Positions 1-7,651 of a stretch of DNA of 64,000 bases are shown here, in pieces. This DNA is from an uncultured Pseudoflavonifractor sp. (GTDB lineage: Bacteria; Bacillota; Clostridia; Oscillospirales; Oscillospiraceae). Below the pieces are notes generated by a model. It made no database searches. It was not told the origin of the DNA and was given only the letters and a program-made list of their open reading frames with translations. Within the stretch, counting starts at the first letter, position 1, and every line of letters starts with the position of its first letter. Position numbers and translations under genes: made by a program. Location: the NCBI GenBank assembly GCA_947577065.1, contig CANPTT010000003.1, forward strand, positions 32,917-96,916. Reading direction: 5' to 3'.

Positions 1-1
1 G

Positions 2-310
2 GCGGACGGTGCGGTGGACGGGGGCGTTCTTATCTGCGGTACCGGGGTGGGGATCTCCCTTGCCGCCAACAAGGTCAAGGGCATCCGGGCTTGCGTATGC
101 AGCGAGCCCTATACCGCCAAACTCTCTAAAATGCATAACAACACCAACATCATTGCCTTTGGCGCCCGGGTCATCGGCGTGGAGACCGCTAAAATGATCG
201 TGGACGAGTGGATAAACGCCGAGTTTGAGGGGGGACGCCATCAGAAGCGGGTGGATATGCTCGCCGAGATTGAGCAGACCCAGGATCTGCAAGCGGCCCA
301 TGAGGGCTGA
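2..310 (+). CDS. rpiB: RpiB/LacAB-family sugar-phosphate isomerase (5' end outside window)
   Basis: This is the C-terminal part of a ribose-5-phosphate isomerase B-type enzyme, which interconverts ribose 5-phosphate and ribulose 5-phosphate in the non-oxidative pentose phosphate pathway. The family glycine loop is visible as GGVLICGTGVGISLAANK, followed by the conserved stretch around HNNTNIIAFGARVIG. The reading frame is open to the window edge, so the N-terminal half is missing and the GTG at 14 in the ORF track is not the start. The stop lies 19 bases before serC, so cotranscription with serC-serA is likely. Sugar specificity within RpiB/LacA/LacB cannot be settled from this fragment. Confidence 0.88.
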   Translation, partial: ADGAVDGGVLICGTGVGISLAANKVKGIRACVCSEPYTAKLSKMHNNTNIIAFGARVIGVETAKMIVDEWINAEFEGGRHQKRVDMLAEIEQTQDLQAAHEG

Positions 311-329
311 ATCCAAGGAGGTTTTCATT

Positions 330-1409
330 ATGGACAGAGTTTATAACTTTTCTGCCGGCCCCTCCATGCTGCCCCTGGAGGCTCTGGAGCGGGCGGGGAA
401 GGAGATCACCAACTACCAGGGTTCCGGTATGTCCGTCATGGAGATGAGCCATCGCTCCAAGGTGTTCCAGAAGATCTTTGACGACACCCAGGCCAAGTTT
501 CGCAGGGCCTTGAAGGTGCCCGAAGGCTATAAGGTCCTCTTTCTCCAGGGGGGTGCCTCCACCCAGTTCTCCGCCGTGCCCCTGAACCTGATCGGTAGAA
601 CGGGGAAGGCTGACTACGCCGTCACCGGCAATTTTGCCAAGCTGGCGTGGAAGGAGGCTCAGAAGTACGGCGAGATCAGTGTAGCCGCCACCAGTGAGGA
701 TCAGAACCACACCTACATCCCCGCCCAGGACCAGCTGAAGCTGGATCCCCGGGCCAGCTATTTCTACTACTGCGCCAACAACACCATCTACGGCACCGAG
801 TGGCAGTACGTCCCCGAGACGGGGGAGGTGCCCCTGGTCTGCGATATGTCCTCCAACATCCTCTCCCGGCCGGTGGACGTGAGCAAGTACGGCCTTATCT
901 TTGCCGGAGCTCAGAAGAACATGGCCCCCGCGGGGCTTACGGTGGTCATCGTCCGGGAGGATCTGGCGGGCCATGAGCTGCCCTACACCCCCCTGATGCT
1001 GGGCTACAAGACCATGATCGACAAGGACTCCATGTACAATACGCCTCCCTGCTGGTGCATCTACATGCTGGGGCTGACCCTGGACTGGCTGGAGAGCCAG
1101 GGGGGAGTGGAAGGCATGGAGAAGATCAAGCACGGAAAGGCCAAGCTGCTCTACGATGTGCTGGATGACTCCCGGCTCTTTACCTGTGCCGCCCAGCCGG
1201 GCAGCCGCTCTGATATGAACGTGACCTTCCGCTCGGTGAGCGAGGAGCTGGACGCCAAGTTCGTGGCCGAGGCCACCGCCGCCGGCTTTACCAACCTGAA
1301 GGGCCACCGCAACGTGGGCGGTATGCGGGCTTCCATCTACAACGCCATGCCTGTGGAGGGCGTGGAGAAGCTGGCGGAGTTTATCAAGAAGTTCGACAAA
1401 GAGAATTAA
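330..1409 (+). CDS. serC: Phosphoserine aminotransferase
   Basis: This PLP-dependent class V aminotransferase converts 3-phosphohydroxypyruvate and glutamate to phosphoserine, the second step of serine synthesis. The N-terminus YNFSAGPSMLP is the family signature, and the PLP lysine sits in the segment FAGAQKNMAPAG. At 359 residues it has normal SerC length. The track ORF opens at 225, but the ATG at 330 has AAGGAG nine bases upstream and begins exactly where SerC homologues begin. serA follows after 15 bases, so the two genes form a serine biosynthesis operon. No serB-type phosphatase is seen nearby. Confidence 0.96.
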   Translation: MDRVYNFSAGPSMLPLEALERAGKEITNYQGSGMSVMEMSHRSKVFQKIFDDTQAKFRRALKVPEGYKVLFLQGGASTQFSAVPLNLIGRTGKADYAVTGNFAKLAWKEAQKYGEISVAATSEDQNHTYIPAQDQLKLDPRASYFYYCANNTIYGTEWQYVPETGEVPLVCDMSSNILSRPVDVSKYGLIFAGAQKNMAPAGLTVVIVREDLAGHELPYTPLMLGYKTMIDKDSMYNTPPCWCIYMLGLTLDWLESQGGVEGMEKIKHGKAKLLYDVLDDSRLFTCAAQPGSRSDMNVTFRSVSEELDAKFVAEATAAGFTNLKGHRNVGGMRASIYNAMPVEGVEKLAEFIKKFDKEN

Positions 1410-1424
1410 AAGGAGGCCCGCGCT

Positions 1425-2594
1425 ATGTTCCGTATCAAGACCATGAACAAAATTTCTCCCGCCGGCCTGTCCCAGCTGGACAAGGCCCGGTATACCGTTT
1501 CCGACAGCGAGGAGAACGAGGACGGCGTCCTGGTCCGCTCGGCGGATATGCTGGAGTATCCATTCCCCGACACCCTCCGGGCCATTGCCCGGGCGGGGGC
1601 GGGTGTGAACAATATCCCCGTGGACCGTTGCTCCCAGGCGGGCATCGTGGTCTTTAACACCCCCGGGGCCAATGCTAATGCAGTGAAGGAACTGGCGGTC
1701 TGCGCTCTCATGCTGGCCTCCCGGGGCGTGGTGGCCGGGTCCAAATGGGTGGACGGCCAGATCACCGCCGGGGTGGATGTGACCACTGTGGTGGAGAAGG
1801 GAAAGAGCCAGTTCGTAGGCCCCGAGGTCATGGGGAAGACCCTGGGCGTCATCGGCCTGGGGGCCATCGGGGTCCAGGTGGCCAACATCGCCACCAAGCT
1901 GGGGATGAACGTCTACGGCTACGACCCCTTCCTGTCGGTGAACGCCGCCCTGAACCTGTCCCGGATGGTCCACGTGGCCACCGACCTGGACACCATCTAT
2001 AAGAATAGCGACTACATTACCATCCATGTTCCTATGGGCAAGGAGACCAAGGGGATGCTCAACGAGGACGCCTTCCACATGATGAAGGGGGGCGTCCGGA
2101 TCATCAACCTGGCCCGGGGGGGGCTGGTGAACGAGCCTGATATGATCGCCGCCCTCCAGAGCGGCAAGGTGGCCGCCTATGTCACCGACTTCCCCACCAA
2201 CCCCTTGGCCGGGTGTAAGAACGTGACCCTGATCCCCCACTTGGGGGCCTCCACCCCCGAGAGCGAGGAGAACTGCGCCGTCATGGCGGCCCAGCAGCTC
2301 CGGGACTATCTGGAGAACGGCAACATCCGCAACAGCGTGAACCTGCCCACCTTGGAGCAGCCCTGGTCGGGCATCGCCCGGATCTGCCTGATCCACAAAA
2401 ACAGCCCCGGTATGCTGGCCCAGATCACCGCCCTTCTCAGCGACGAGGGGGTCAATGTGGAAAACATGACCAACAAGTCCAAGGGGGAGTATGCCTACAC
2501 CGTGGTGGACATCGCCAGCCGGATCACGGATAAGGAGATCGAGGAGCTGCGCGCCATCGAGGGGATGCTGCGGGTGCGGTATCTGACCCATTAA
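1425..2594 (+). CDS. serA: D-3-phosphoglycerate dehydrogenase
   Basis: This NAD-dependent enzyme oxidises 3-phosphoglycerate to 3-phosphohydroxypyruvate, the committed step of serine synthesis. The Rossmann motif GVIGLGAIGVQVA lies near residues 145-160. The catalytic region contains NLARGGLVNE and HLGASTPESEENC. A C-terminal ACT domain (about residues 320-389, starting RICLIHKNSPGMLAQI) suggests allosteric control by an amino acid, probably serine. The 389-residue length fits the short SerA form without the extra intervening domain. AGGAGG precedes the ATG, and a strong terminator hairpin follows. Confidence 0.96.
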   Translation: MFRIKTMNKISPAGLSQLDKARYTVSDSEENEDGVLVRSADMLEYPFPDTLRAIARAGAGVNNIPVDRCSQAGIVVFNTPGANANAVKELAVCALMLASRGVVAGSKWVDGQITAGVDVTTVVEKGKSQFVGPEVMGKTLGVIGLGAIGVQVANIATKLGMNVYGYDPFLSVNAALNLSRMVHVATDLDTIYKNSDYITIHVPMGKETKGMLNEDAFHMMKGGVRIINLARGGLVNEPDMIAALQSGKVAAYVTDFPTNPLAGCKNVTLIPHLGASTPESEENCAVMAAQQLRDYLENGNIRNSVNLPTLEQPWSGIARICLIHKNSPGMLAQITALLSDEGVNVENMTNKSKGEYAYTVVDIASRITDKEIEELRAIEGMLRVRYLTH

Positions 2595-2610
2595 AAGAAG
2601 GAAAGACAGA

Positions 2611-2655
2611 AAAAAGCGGCCGGCGATCAGATCGCCGGCCGCTTCTCTTTTTCAA
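2611..2655. terminator. Terminator after serA
   Basis: A 14-bp perfect inverted repeat (AGCGGCCGGCGATC and its complement) is flanked by an A-run and a T-rich tract. It can terminate serA on the plus strand and the convergent RCC1 gene on the minus strand. Confidence 0.9.
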
Positions 2656-2658
2656 GGG

Positions 2659-4221
2659 TCATTGGGTCTGGATATAAATGCCTGTTTCCGCCGACCAGTC
2701 CACGGTGAAGCCCAAGGCGGCTCCCAGATCCCGAAGCCTGAAATAGGTGCTCCCGCCCCCATGCGTGTCGGTGATCACAAAGGAATCCAAGACCACCTCT
2801 TGGCCGTTTACCTTTACCGGATCGGTTTGGACGGTGTAGTATGCCATGCCCGAGCGGGAGCCGGACAGCTCAGAACCGTTGGGGGAGTATCGCTTTCCGG
2901 GGGCGAGGGAGATGGAACCGTCCCACTCCACCTCAAATTGCGCGGCGGTGCCGTTTAGGATGATAGCCAGATCCCGCAGCTTGATATAGTTGGTGTCGTT
3001 TCCATTCTCATCCTTCAAGGCGTAGCAGGGGAATTGAACGGCCGAACCGTCCACCAGCACAGCTTGGGAGGAGGCGTAGGCCATGTCGGGGGCGGCGTTG
3101 GGCGGGATGGTGAAGAGCTGAACGGGAAGGGGCTGGTACGGGCTGGTACGGTCATCGGAGACCGTTCCGGCAAAGCCGTTTCCAAGCTGTCCTCTGTCAT
3201 TGAGTCCCCATACCCACAGGGAGGAGTCTATTTTGCGGGCGATGGCAAAAAATTCTCCGGCAGTCACCTCGTCCACATCGGCCATGATCTGGGTGGGGAG
3301 AGGAACATAGTCCTCTCCGCCGGTCCCGGCCTCTCCGAAGATATTGGAGCCGCAGACCCAAAGGCTGTTGTCCTCCTTGATGATATAGCTGGTGGTGTTG
3401 GCCGCCGCCACGTCCCGGACCCCCTCCATGACCTGCGCGGGGCGGGAGCAGTAGCCTTGGTCGAAGCAGTCCACCTTGTCGTAATGCTCCTCAAAGAGAA
3501 GCCCGTCCGCGATCCCCCAAGCCCACAGGGTGCCGTCCTCCCGCACCGCCAGAGCGTTGATATTGCCCAGAGCCATTTTGGTTACTTTGTCCAGTACCCA
3601 AACAGGCTCCTCCCGGTAAACGTCGAGCCACCCTGAGTCGGGGCTTTCCCGGCCGTTTCCCAGCACGCTGAACGCGTCGTCTCCCCAAGCCCAGAGGCTT
3701 CCGTCCTTCCGGAGAGCGAAGACTGTGGAGGAGTCCGCGAGAAAATCGGCGACCTCATCAAACAGGGGGACCATTTGAAGGGTCTCCCCGTCAATGGGGA
3801 CTCCGCCGGGGGAGAGGGTCCCTGAATGGTTGCTTCCCCAGCCGTAAAGGGCGCCATCCTCGGTAAGCACATAGCCGCAGTCCGCAAGGTAGTCATACTC
3901 CGCCTTCACGGCCCCGGTCATCCATTCTATTCCCTCCCCGGAAAATCCCTCGGAGAAAAAGAGAAGGGTCCCGTCGGTGCGGACCAGCATAGAGGGAACA
4001 CCGGAGGTGGCTTGGGCGGTACAGCCTTCTCCCTCTACGACCCGGTGGGGAAGCCCATCCTCATATCCAAAATCCCAGACAGAGCCGCTGTCGTCAATGT
4101 AGGTGGTCCAGTTATAATTGGCGTTGAGGCGGGGAGAACCGTTTCCCGCCCCCAGAGCTGCCGGAGAAAAGAGGCTGAACATGACCAAGGTCAAAAATAA
4201 CGCCGGAACAGACTTTTTCAC
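2659..4221 (-). CDS. Secreted RCC1-repeat protein with C-terminal stalk domain
   Basis: This is a predicted exported protein with an N-terminal signal peptide (basic KKS, hydrophobic core, cut near ALGAG). About six degenerate RCC1-type repeats follow, each with a core such as GSLWAWGDD, TLWAWGIAD or SLWVWGLNDRGQLGNG, which should form a beta-propeller. The last 140 residues resemble the copper-amine-oxidase N-terminal (stalk) domain, with NYIKLRDLAIIL and TYFRLRDLGAALGF. The start is probably the GTG at 4221, because AAAGGA sits eight bases upstream of it; the ATG at 4230 in the track lacks such a site. Its ligand is unknown; a cell-surface binding role is inferred. It is transcribed alone. 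Confidence 0.8.
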   Translation of the reverse strand: MKKSVPALFLTLVMFSLFSPAALGAGNGSPRLNANYNWTTYIDDSGSVWDFGYEDGLPHRVVEGEGCTAQATSGVPSMLVRTDGTLLFFSEGFSGEGIEWMTGAVKAEYDYLADCGYVLTEDGALYGWGSNHSGTLSPGGVPIDGETLQMVPLFDEVADFLADSSTVFALRKDGSLWAWGDDAFSVLGNGRESPDSGWLDVYREEPVWVLDKVTKMALGNINALAVREDGTLWAWGIADGLLFEEHYDKVDCFDQGYCSRPAQVMEGVRDVAAANTTSYIIKEDNSLWVCGSNIFGEAGTGGEDYVPLPTQIMADVDEVTAGEFFAIARKIDSSLWVWGLNDRGQLGNGFAGTVSDDRTSPYQPLPVQLFTIPPNAAPDMAYASSQAVLVDGSAVQFPCYALKDENGNDTNYIKLRDLAIILNGTAAQFEVEWDGSISLAPGKRYSPNGSELSGSRSGMAYYTVQTDPVKVNGQEVVLDSFVITDTHGGGSTYFRLRDLGAALGFTVDWSAETGIYIQTQ

Positions 4222-4264
4222 GGGAATCATCCTTTCTTTATTCCTATAAAGGGCGGTTTTCTAT

Positions 4265-4293
4265 ATTATATCAGGAAGATCCTTTGCCTACAA
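4265..4293 (-). promoter_or_regulatory. Promoter of the RCC1 protein gene
   Basis: On the minus strand, TTGTAG and TATAAT are separated by 17 bases, about 44 bases before the proposed GTG start. Confidence 0.7.
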
Positions 4294-4319
4294 GGGGGCC
4301 GCCTCACAAAAATTCCCTC

Positions 4320-4348
4320 TTGACAACTGTGCTTATCACATATATACT
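4320..4348 (+). promoter_or_regulatory. Promoter of the GntR/ABC exporter operon
   Basis: TTGACA and TATACT are separated by 17 bases and lie about 50 bases before the GntR start codon. The -10 box lies inside the inverted repeat at 4344-4372. Confidence 0.85.
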
Positions 4349-4372
4349 GTATATGTCCGATAGATACAGTAT
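4344..4372. promoter_or_regulatory. Probable GntR (YtrA-type) operator
   Basis: ATACTGTAT and ATACAGTAT form a perfect 9-bp inverted repeat separated by 11 bases, overlapping the -10 box and the expected transcription start. The position fits autorepression by the dimeric GntR regulator encoded immediately downstream. This assignment is inferred from position and symmetry. Confidence 0.7.
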
Positions 4373-4399
4373 CTACAAAAAGCAGATGGGAGTGACCAC

Positions 4400-4774
4400 A
4401 TGGATATCATCATCCGAAATACGGGGGAGACCCCCATCTACGACCAGATCACCCGGCAGGTCAAGACGTTGATCCTCACCGGGGTCCTGGGGGAGGGGGA
4501 GGCGTTGCCCTCCATGCGGGCTCTGGCCCGGGATCTGCGGATCAGCGTGATCACCACCAAGCGGGCCTACGAGGAGCTGGAGCGGGAGGGCTTTATCACC
4601 ACCGTCCCCGGCAAGGGCTGCTTCGTGGCCCCCCGGAACCTGGAGCTGGTCCGGGAGAACGCCCTGCGCCAGGTGGAGGAGCACCTTCAGCGGGCGGTGG
4701 AAGCCGCCAAGCTGGGCGGGATCGCCGCCGCCGAGGTCAGGGAAACCCTGGACATCCTATGTAAGGAGGAATAA
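4400..4774 (+). CDS. GntR-family regulator, YtrA subfamily
   Basis: This 124-residue DNA-binding repressor has an N-terminal winged helix (TPIYDQITRQVKTLILTG, then LPSMRALARDL and FITTVPGKGCFV). Its short C-terminal helical tail is typical of the YtrA subfamily, which lacks a large ligand domain. Such regulators normally control the ABC transporter genes next to them. Three bases separate its stop from the ATPase start. A perfect inverted repeat over the promoter is the likely operator. What relieves repression cannot be read from the sequence; in related systems it is often cell-envelope antibiotic stress. Confidence 0.92.
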   Translation: MDIIIRNTGETPIYDQITRQVKTLILTGVLGEGEALPSMRALARDLRISVITTKRAYEELEREGFITTVPGKGCFVAPRNLELVRENALRQVEEHLQRAVEAAKLGGIAAAEVRETLDILCKEE

Positions 4775-4777
4775 ACC

Positions 4778-5650
4778 ATGGAATACGCTATGAAACTGGA
4801 CCATCTCACCAAGGACTTCGGGTCCTTCAAACTGGACGACGTCTCCTTCGCCATCCCCGGGGGCACCATCCTGGGGCTCATCGGGGAGAACGGGGCGGGC
4901 AAGTCCACCGCCATCAAGTGCCTGCTGGGCGTCCTGCACCCCACCTCCGGCGGCGTGGAGCTGCTGGAGGGGGAGGGCCTTGCCGGGGTGGGCTATGTCC
5001 CCGACGAGTGTCCCTTTTCCGACCAGCTGAAGGTACGGCAGGTGGGGAAGTTCTGCGCCGGGCTTTTCCCCGGCTGGGAGGACAGTCTCTTTGCCCACTA
5101 CCTCCAAAAATTCGAACTGCCCGGGGATAGGAAGGTGAAGGAGCTCTCCCGGGGCATGAAGATGAAGCTGTCCATCGCCGTGGCCCTGAGCCACCGGCCC
5201 AAGCTGCTGGTGCTGGACGAGGCCACCTCCGGCCTGGATCCGGTGGTGCGGGACGAGATCCTGGACGAGTTTCTGGCCTTTATCCGGGACGAGGACCACG
5301 CCATCCTCATCTCCAGTCACATCACCAGCGACCTGGAGAAGATCTGCGACTATGTGGTCTACCTCCATAAGGGGAGAGTCACCATCTCGGGGGCCAAGGA
5401 CGAGCTGCTGGAGACTTACGGCAGGCTGAGCTGCTCCAAGGCCGACCTCGCCCGGGTGGATCCCGGGCTCATCGTGGGCAAGCGGGAGGGGGACTACGGC
5501 TGCCAGGCCCTCATCAACGACCACGCCGCCTTCCAGCGGGCCTATCCCGACCTCTCGCTGGAATCCCCCACTCTGGAGGACCTGATGATCTTCACCACAA
5601 GGGGCGACTCACTCTCTTTTGAAAAAGAGAGTGAGCAGAGAAAACTTTGA
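4778..5650 (+). CDS. ABC exporter ATP-binding protein (YtrB/BcrA-like)
   Basis: This cytoplasmic ATPase should drive the three permeases encoded after it. Walker A is GENGAGKST (about residue 36), the signature motif is the variant ELSRGMKMKL, and Walker B is LLVLDEATSGLDP. The degenerate signature SRGMK is usual for GntR-linked exporter ATPases. The C-terminal 70 residues are the extension seen in such proteins. At 290 residues it is of normal length. The start follows a GGAGG site at the end of the GntR gene. The exported substrate is unknown. Confidence 0.92.
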   Translation: MEYAMKLDHLTKDFGSFKLDDVSFAIPGGTILGLIGENGAGKSTAIKCLLGVLHPTSGGVELLEGEGLAGVGYVPDECPFSDQLKVRQVGKFCAGLFPGWEDSLFAHYLQKFELPGDRKVKELSRGMKMKLSIAVALSHRPKLLVLDEATSGLDPVVRDEILDEFLAFIRDEDHAILISSHITSDLEKICDYVVYLHKGRVTISGAKDELLETYGRLSCSKADLARVDPGLIVGKREGDYGCQALINDHAAFQRAYPDLSLESPTLEDLMIFTTRGDSLSFEKESEQRKL

Positions 5651-5682
5651 ACTTTCGGAGACGGCAAATGGGGGAGATGTCC

Positions 5683-6330
5683 ATGAAAGGCTTTTGGAAG
5701 CGGGAGCTCTACTTGCTCCGGCCCAACCTCTGGTTCTGCGGGGTGTTTCTGGGGCTTCTTCTGCTGGCGGCCCGGTTCGCCCCGCTGACAGGCCCCCTTG
5801 ACTTTGCGGTCCTCTTTCTGGTGCTCCTGGGCCTCAACGGGATCCAGAGCCTGTTTCTCTGCGACGAGATAAACGCCTGGCAGGCCTACGCCGCCGCCGT
5901 CCCCGGAGGCAGGCGGACCATGGTGGACGCCCGGTATCTCTTCGCCCTTGAGGAGGGGCTGCTCCTCATGGGGGCCATCCTCCTGATCTCGGTGCTCCGG
6001 CGGGAGAGTCTGTCCCTCTGGTCCGCCGGGTTTTACGGCGCCACCCTGCTTGTCACCCTGGCGGTGACCCTGCCCATCTATTACCGCTGGGGCGGGACCC
6101 GGGGCAAGCTGGTGTCGGTGCTTTTTACCTTCACCCTGCTGGGGGTGATGGGGGGCCTCTCCACCGGAGTGCTGGACAGCGCCCGGGAGGACCTGGCCCA
6201 GGGGTTTCTCCGGGAGGACGTCAAAGGGTTCTTCTCCGCCGCCGCCCTGGTCCTCCCCCTTTTGGGGCTGGGGGCGTTGGCCCTCTCCCGGCGGGTCTCC
6301 CGCCGGATCATGCAGAAAAAGGAGCTGTGA
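5683..6330 (+). CDS. ABC-2-type permease, first of three paralogues
   Basis: This 215-residue membrane protein has about six hydrophobic segments and belongs to the small ABC-2 permease group of GntR-linked exporters. It begins MKGFWKREL, matching the starts of the two following paralogues (MTGFLKRDL, MTGFLKRDY), so the ATG at 5683, with GGGGAG six bases upstream, is chosen over the track start at 5647. A hydrophilic motif YAAAVPGGRRTMVDARYL after the second membrane segment recurs in all three. The gene starts 32 bases after the ATPase stop and ends three bases before the next permease. Confidence 0.85.
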   Translation: MKGFWKRELYLLRPNLWFCGVFLGLLLLAARFAPLTGPLDFAVLFLVLLGLNGIQSLFLCDEINAWQAYAAAVPGGRRTMVDARYLFALEEGLLLMGAILLISVLRRESLSLWSAGFYGATLLVTLAVTLPIYYRWGGTRGKLVSVLFTFTLLGVMGGLSTGVLDSAREDLAQGFLREDVKGFFSAAALVLPLLGLGALALSRRVSRRIMQKKEL

Positions 6331-6333
6331 GCC

Positions 6334-6933
6334 ATGACCGGTTTTCTGAAACGGGACCTGTACCTGTCCATCCCCTTTTTCCGGCTCTACGGGGTCTTTC
6401 TGGTCCTGGCCCTGTTTCTCACAGCCCGGTCTGGCTTGCTGGGACGGACCTATCTTCTCTACATAATGGTCCTGGGGACTGTGGGGGTGCAGAACCTGTT
6501 CAACTTTGACATGATAAACGCCTGGCGCTCCTACGCCGCCGCCGTCCCCGGAGGGCGGCGGGCCCTGGTGGACGCCCATTACCTCACGGCTCTGGGGCTT
6601 GCAGGAGCGCAGGCTCTGATCGAGTTCTTCATCGGTTGGCGGCTGGGGTGGACGGGGCTTCTCCATACCGGCTTCTTCCTCCTGATCCTGGCCCTTATGC
6701 TTCCGGCGGCCTGCCGTTTCGGTCCCCGGCAGGCCGCCGTGGCGGTCCTCCTGGTCCTGGGGCTGGCCGTCATCGGGGCGGTGGCGGCCGTGGCCTGGCA
6801 GGACCTGGCTCTGGGCTGTGATAAGAGCAGGCTCCTGGCCGTCCTGGGCTATGCCCTGCCCCCGGTAGGACTGGTCCTGCTGGCCCTGTCCTGGCCCCTG
6901 TCCCGCCGCATCGCGGCAAAAAGGGACTGGTAG
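6334..6933 (+). CDS. ABC-2-type permease, second of three paralogues
   Basis: This 199-residue integral membrane protein is homologous to its two neighbours. It shares the start MTGFLKRDLYL and the cytoplasmic-loop motif SYAAAVPGGRRALVDAHYL, and it ends in a short basic tail. It probably forms part of a hetero-oligomeric exporter channel with the adjacent permeases and the shared ATPase. Tight spacing after the first permease supports translational coupling. A 39-base gap with its own ribosome site separates it from the third permease. Confidence 0.85.
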   Translation: MTGFLKRDLYLSIPFFRLYGVFLVLALFLTARSGLLGRTYLLYIMVLGTVGVQNLFNFDMINAWRSYAAAVPGGRRALVDAHYLTALGLAGAQALIEFFIGWRLGWTGLLHTGFFLLILALMLPAACRFGPRQAAVAVLLVLGLAVIGAVAAVAWQDLALGCDKSRLLAVLGYALPPVGLVLLALSWPLSRRIAAKRDW

Positions 6934-6972
6934 GCCGCCTATTTCTTGATTTCAAACAAGGAGTGAACAACT

Positions 6973-7584
6973 ATGACCGGCTTTCTCAAACGGGATTATT
7001 ACCTCATCAGCGGCACCCTGAAATTTTACGTCCTCTTTATGGCGGCCTTCATTATTTTGGCTGTCTTTACCGACTTCAACTCCAGTTTTCTCTCCCTCTA
7101 TGTGGTCGTCTTCGCCATGTCCAGCGTCATGGGCCTTTTCAGCTATGATGACATGAGCCGCTGGACCGCCTACGGCGCCGCCGCCCCGGCGGGACGGATG
7201 GCTATGGTGGACGCCCGGTATCTCCTGACTCTCCTGATCTCGGTGGGGATCTCGCTGTTCCAGATGCTGATCAGCCTGCTGGGAGGGGAGGCGGGGGATC
7301 TTCCCATGGCCGCCCTCTATGGCGGGGGATTTCTCCTCTACGCCGCGGTGACCCTCCCCGTCTGTTATCACTTCGGCGGCACCAAGGCCCGGACAGTGAT
7401 GATCCTGATCGTGGCGGTGATGGGCGCCCTTATCGGTATGGGGGCCACCACCCTGCAGCTCAGCAACGGCTTCGGAAGGGTATCCCTGCCCTCCCCGTTC
7501 CTCCTTCTCCCCCTGGCGGGGATCGCCGCCCTGGCCATCTCCTGGCGCGTCTCCCTGGGGATCATGGGGAGGAAGGAGCTGTAA
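6973..7584 (+). CDS. ABC-2-type permease, third of three paralogues
   Basis: This 203-residue membrane protein is the most divergent of the three. It begins MTGFLKRDYYLISG and keeps the loop motif as AYGAAAPAGRMAMVDARYL. AAGGAG lies nine bases before the ATG. Hydrophobic segments span the protein and it ends RKEL, like the first permease (QKKEL). It is the last gene of the operon, followed by a long hairpin shared with the convergent AraC gene. Confidence 0.85.
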   Translation: MTGFLKRDYYLISGTLKFYVLFMAAFIILAVFTDFNSSFLSLYVVVFAMSSVMGLFSYDDMSRWTAYGAAAPAGRMAMVDARYLLTLLISVGISLFQMLISLLGGEAGDLPMAALYGGGFLLYAAVTLPVCYHFGGTKARTVMILIVAVMGALIGMGATTLQLSNGFGRVSLPSPFLLLPLAGIAALAISWRVSLGIMGRKEL

Positions 7585-7606
7585 GGAAAAGGGGCCAAAA
7601 AGCACA

Positions 7607-7645
7607 AACAGAGCCGCGCTGTACCGGGTACAGCGCGGCTCTGCT
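7607..7645. terminator. Bidirectional terminator between exporter operon and araC gene
   Basis: A 17-bp inverted repeat (CAGAGCCGCGCTGTACC and its complement) separates two convergent genes. On the minus strand a T-rich tract follows; on the plus strand the tract is weak. Confidence 0.8.
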
Positions 7646-7651
7646 TGCCGT

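Noticed and set aside
189-2591. 800-residue minus-strand ORF opposite serC-serA
   Set aside because: It is the antisense shadow of two clear genes in GC-rich DNA, with His/Gly/Val-rich content and no family resemblance.
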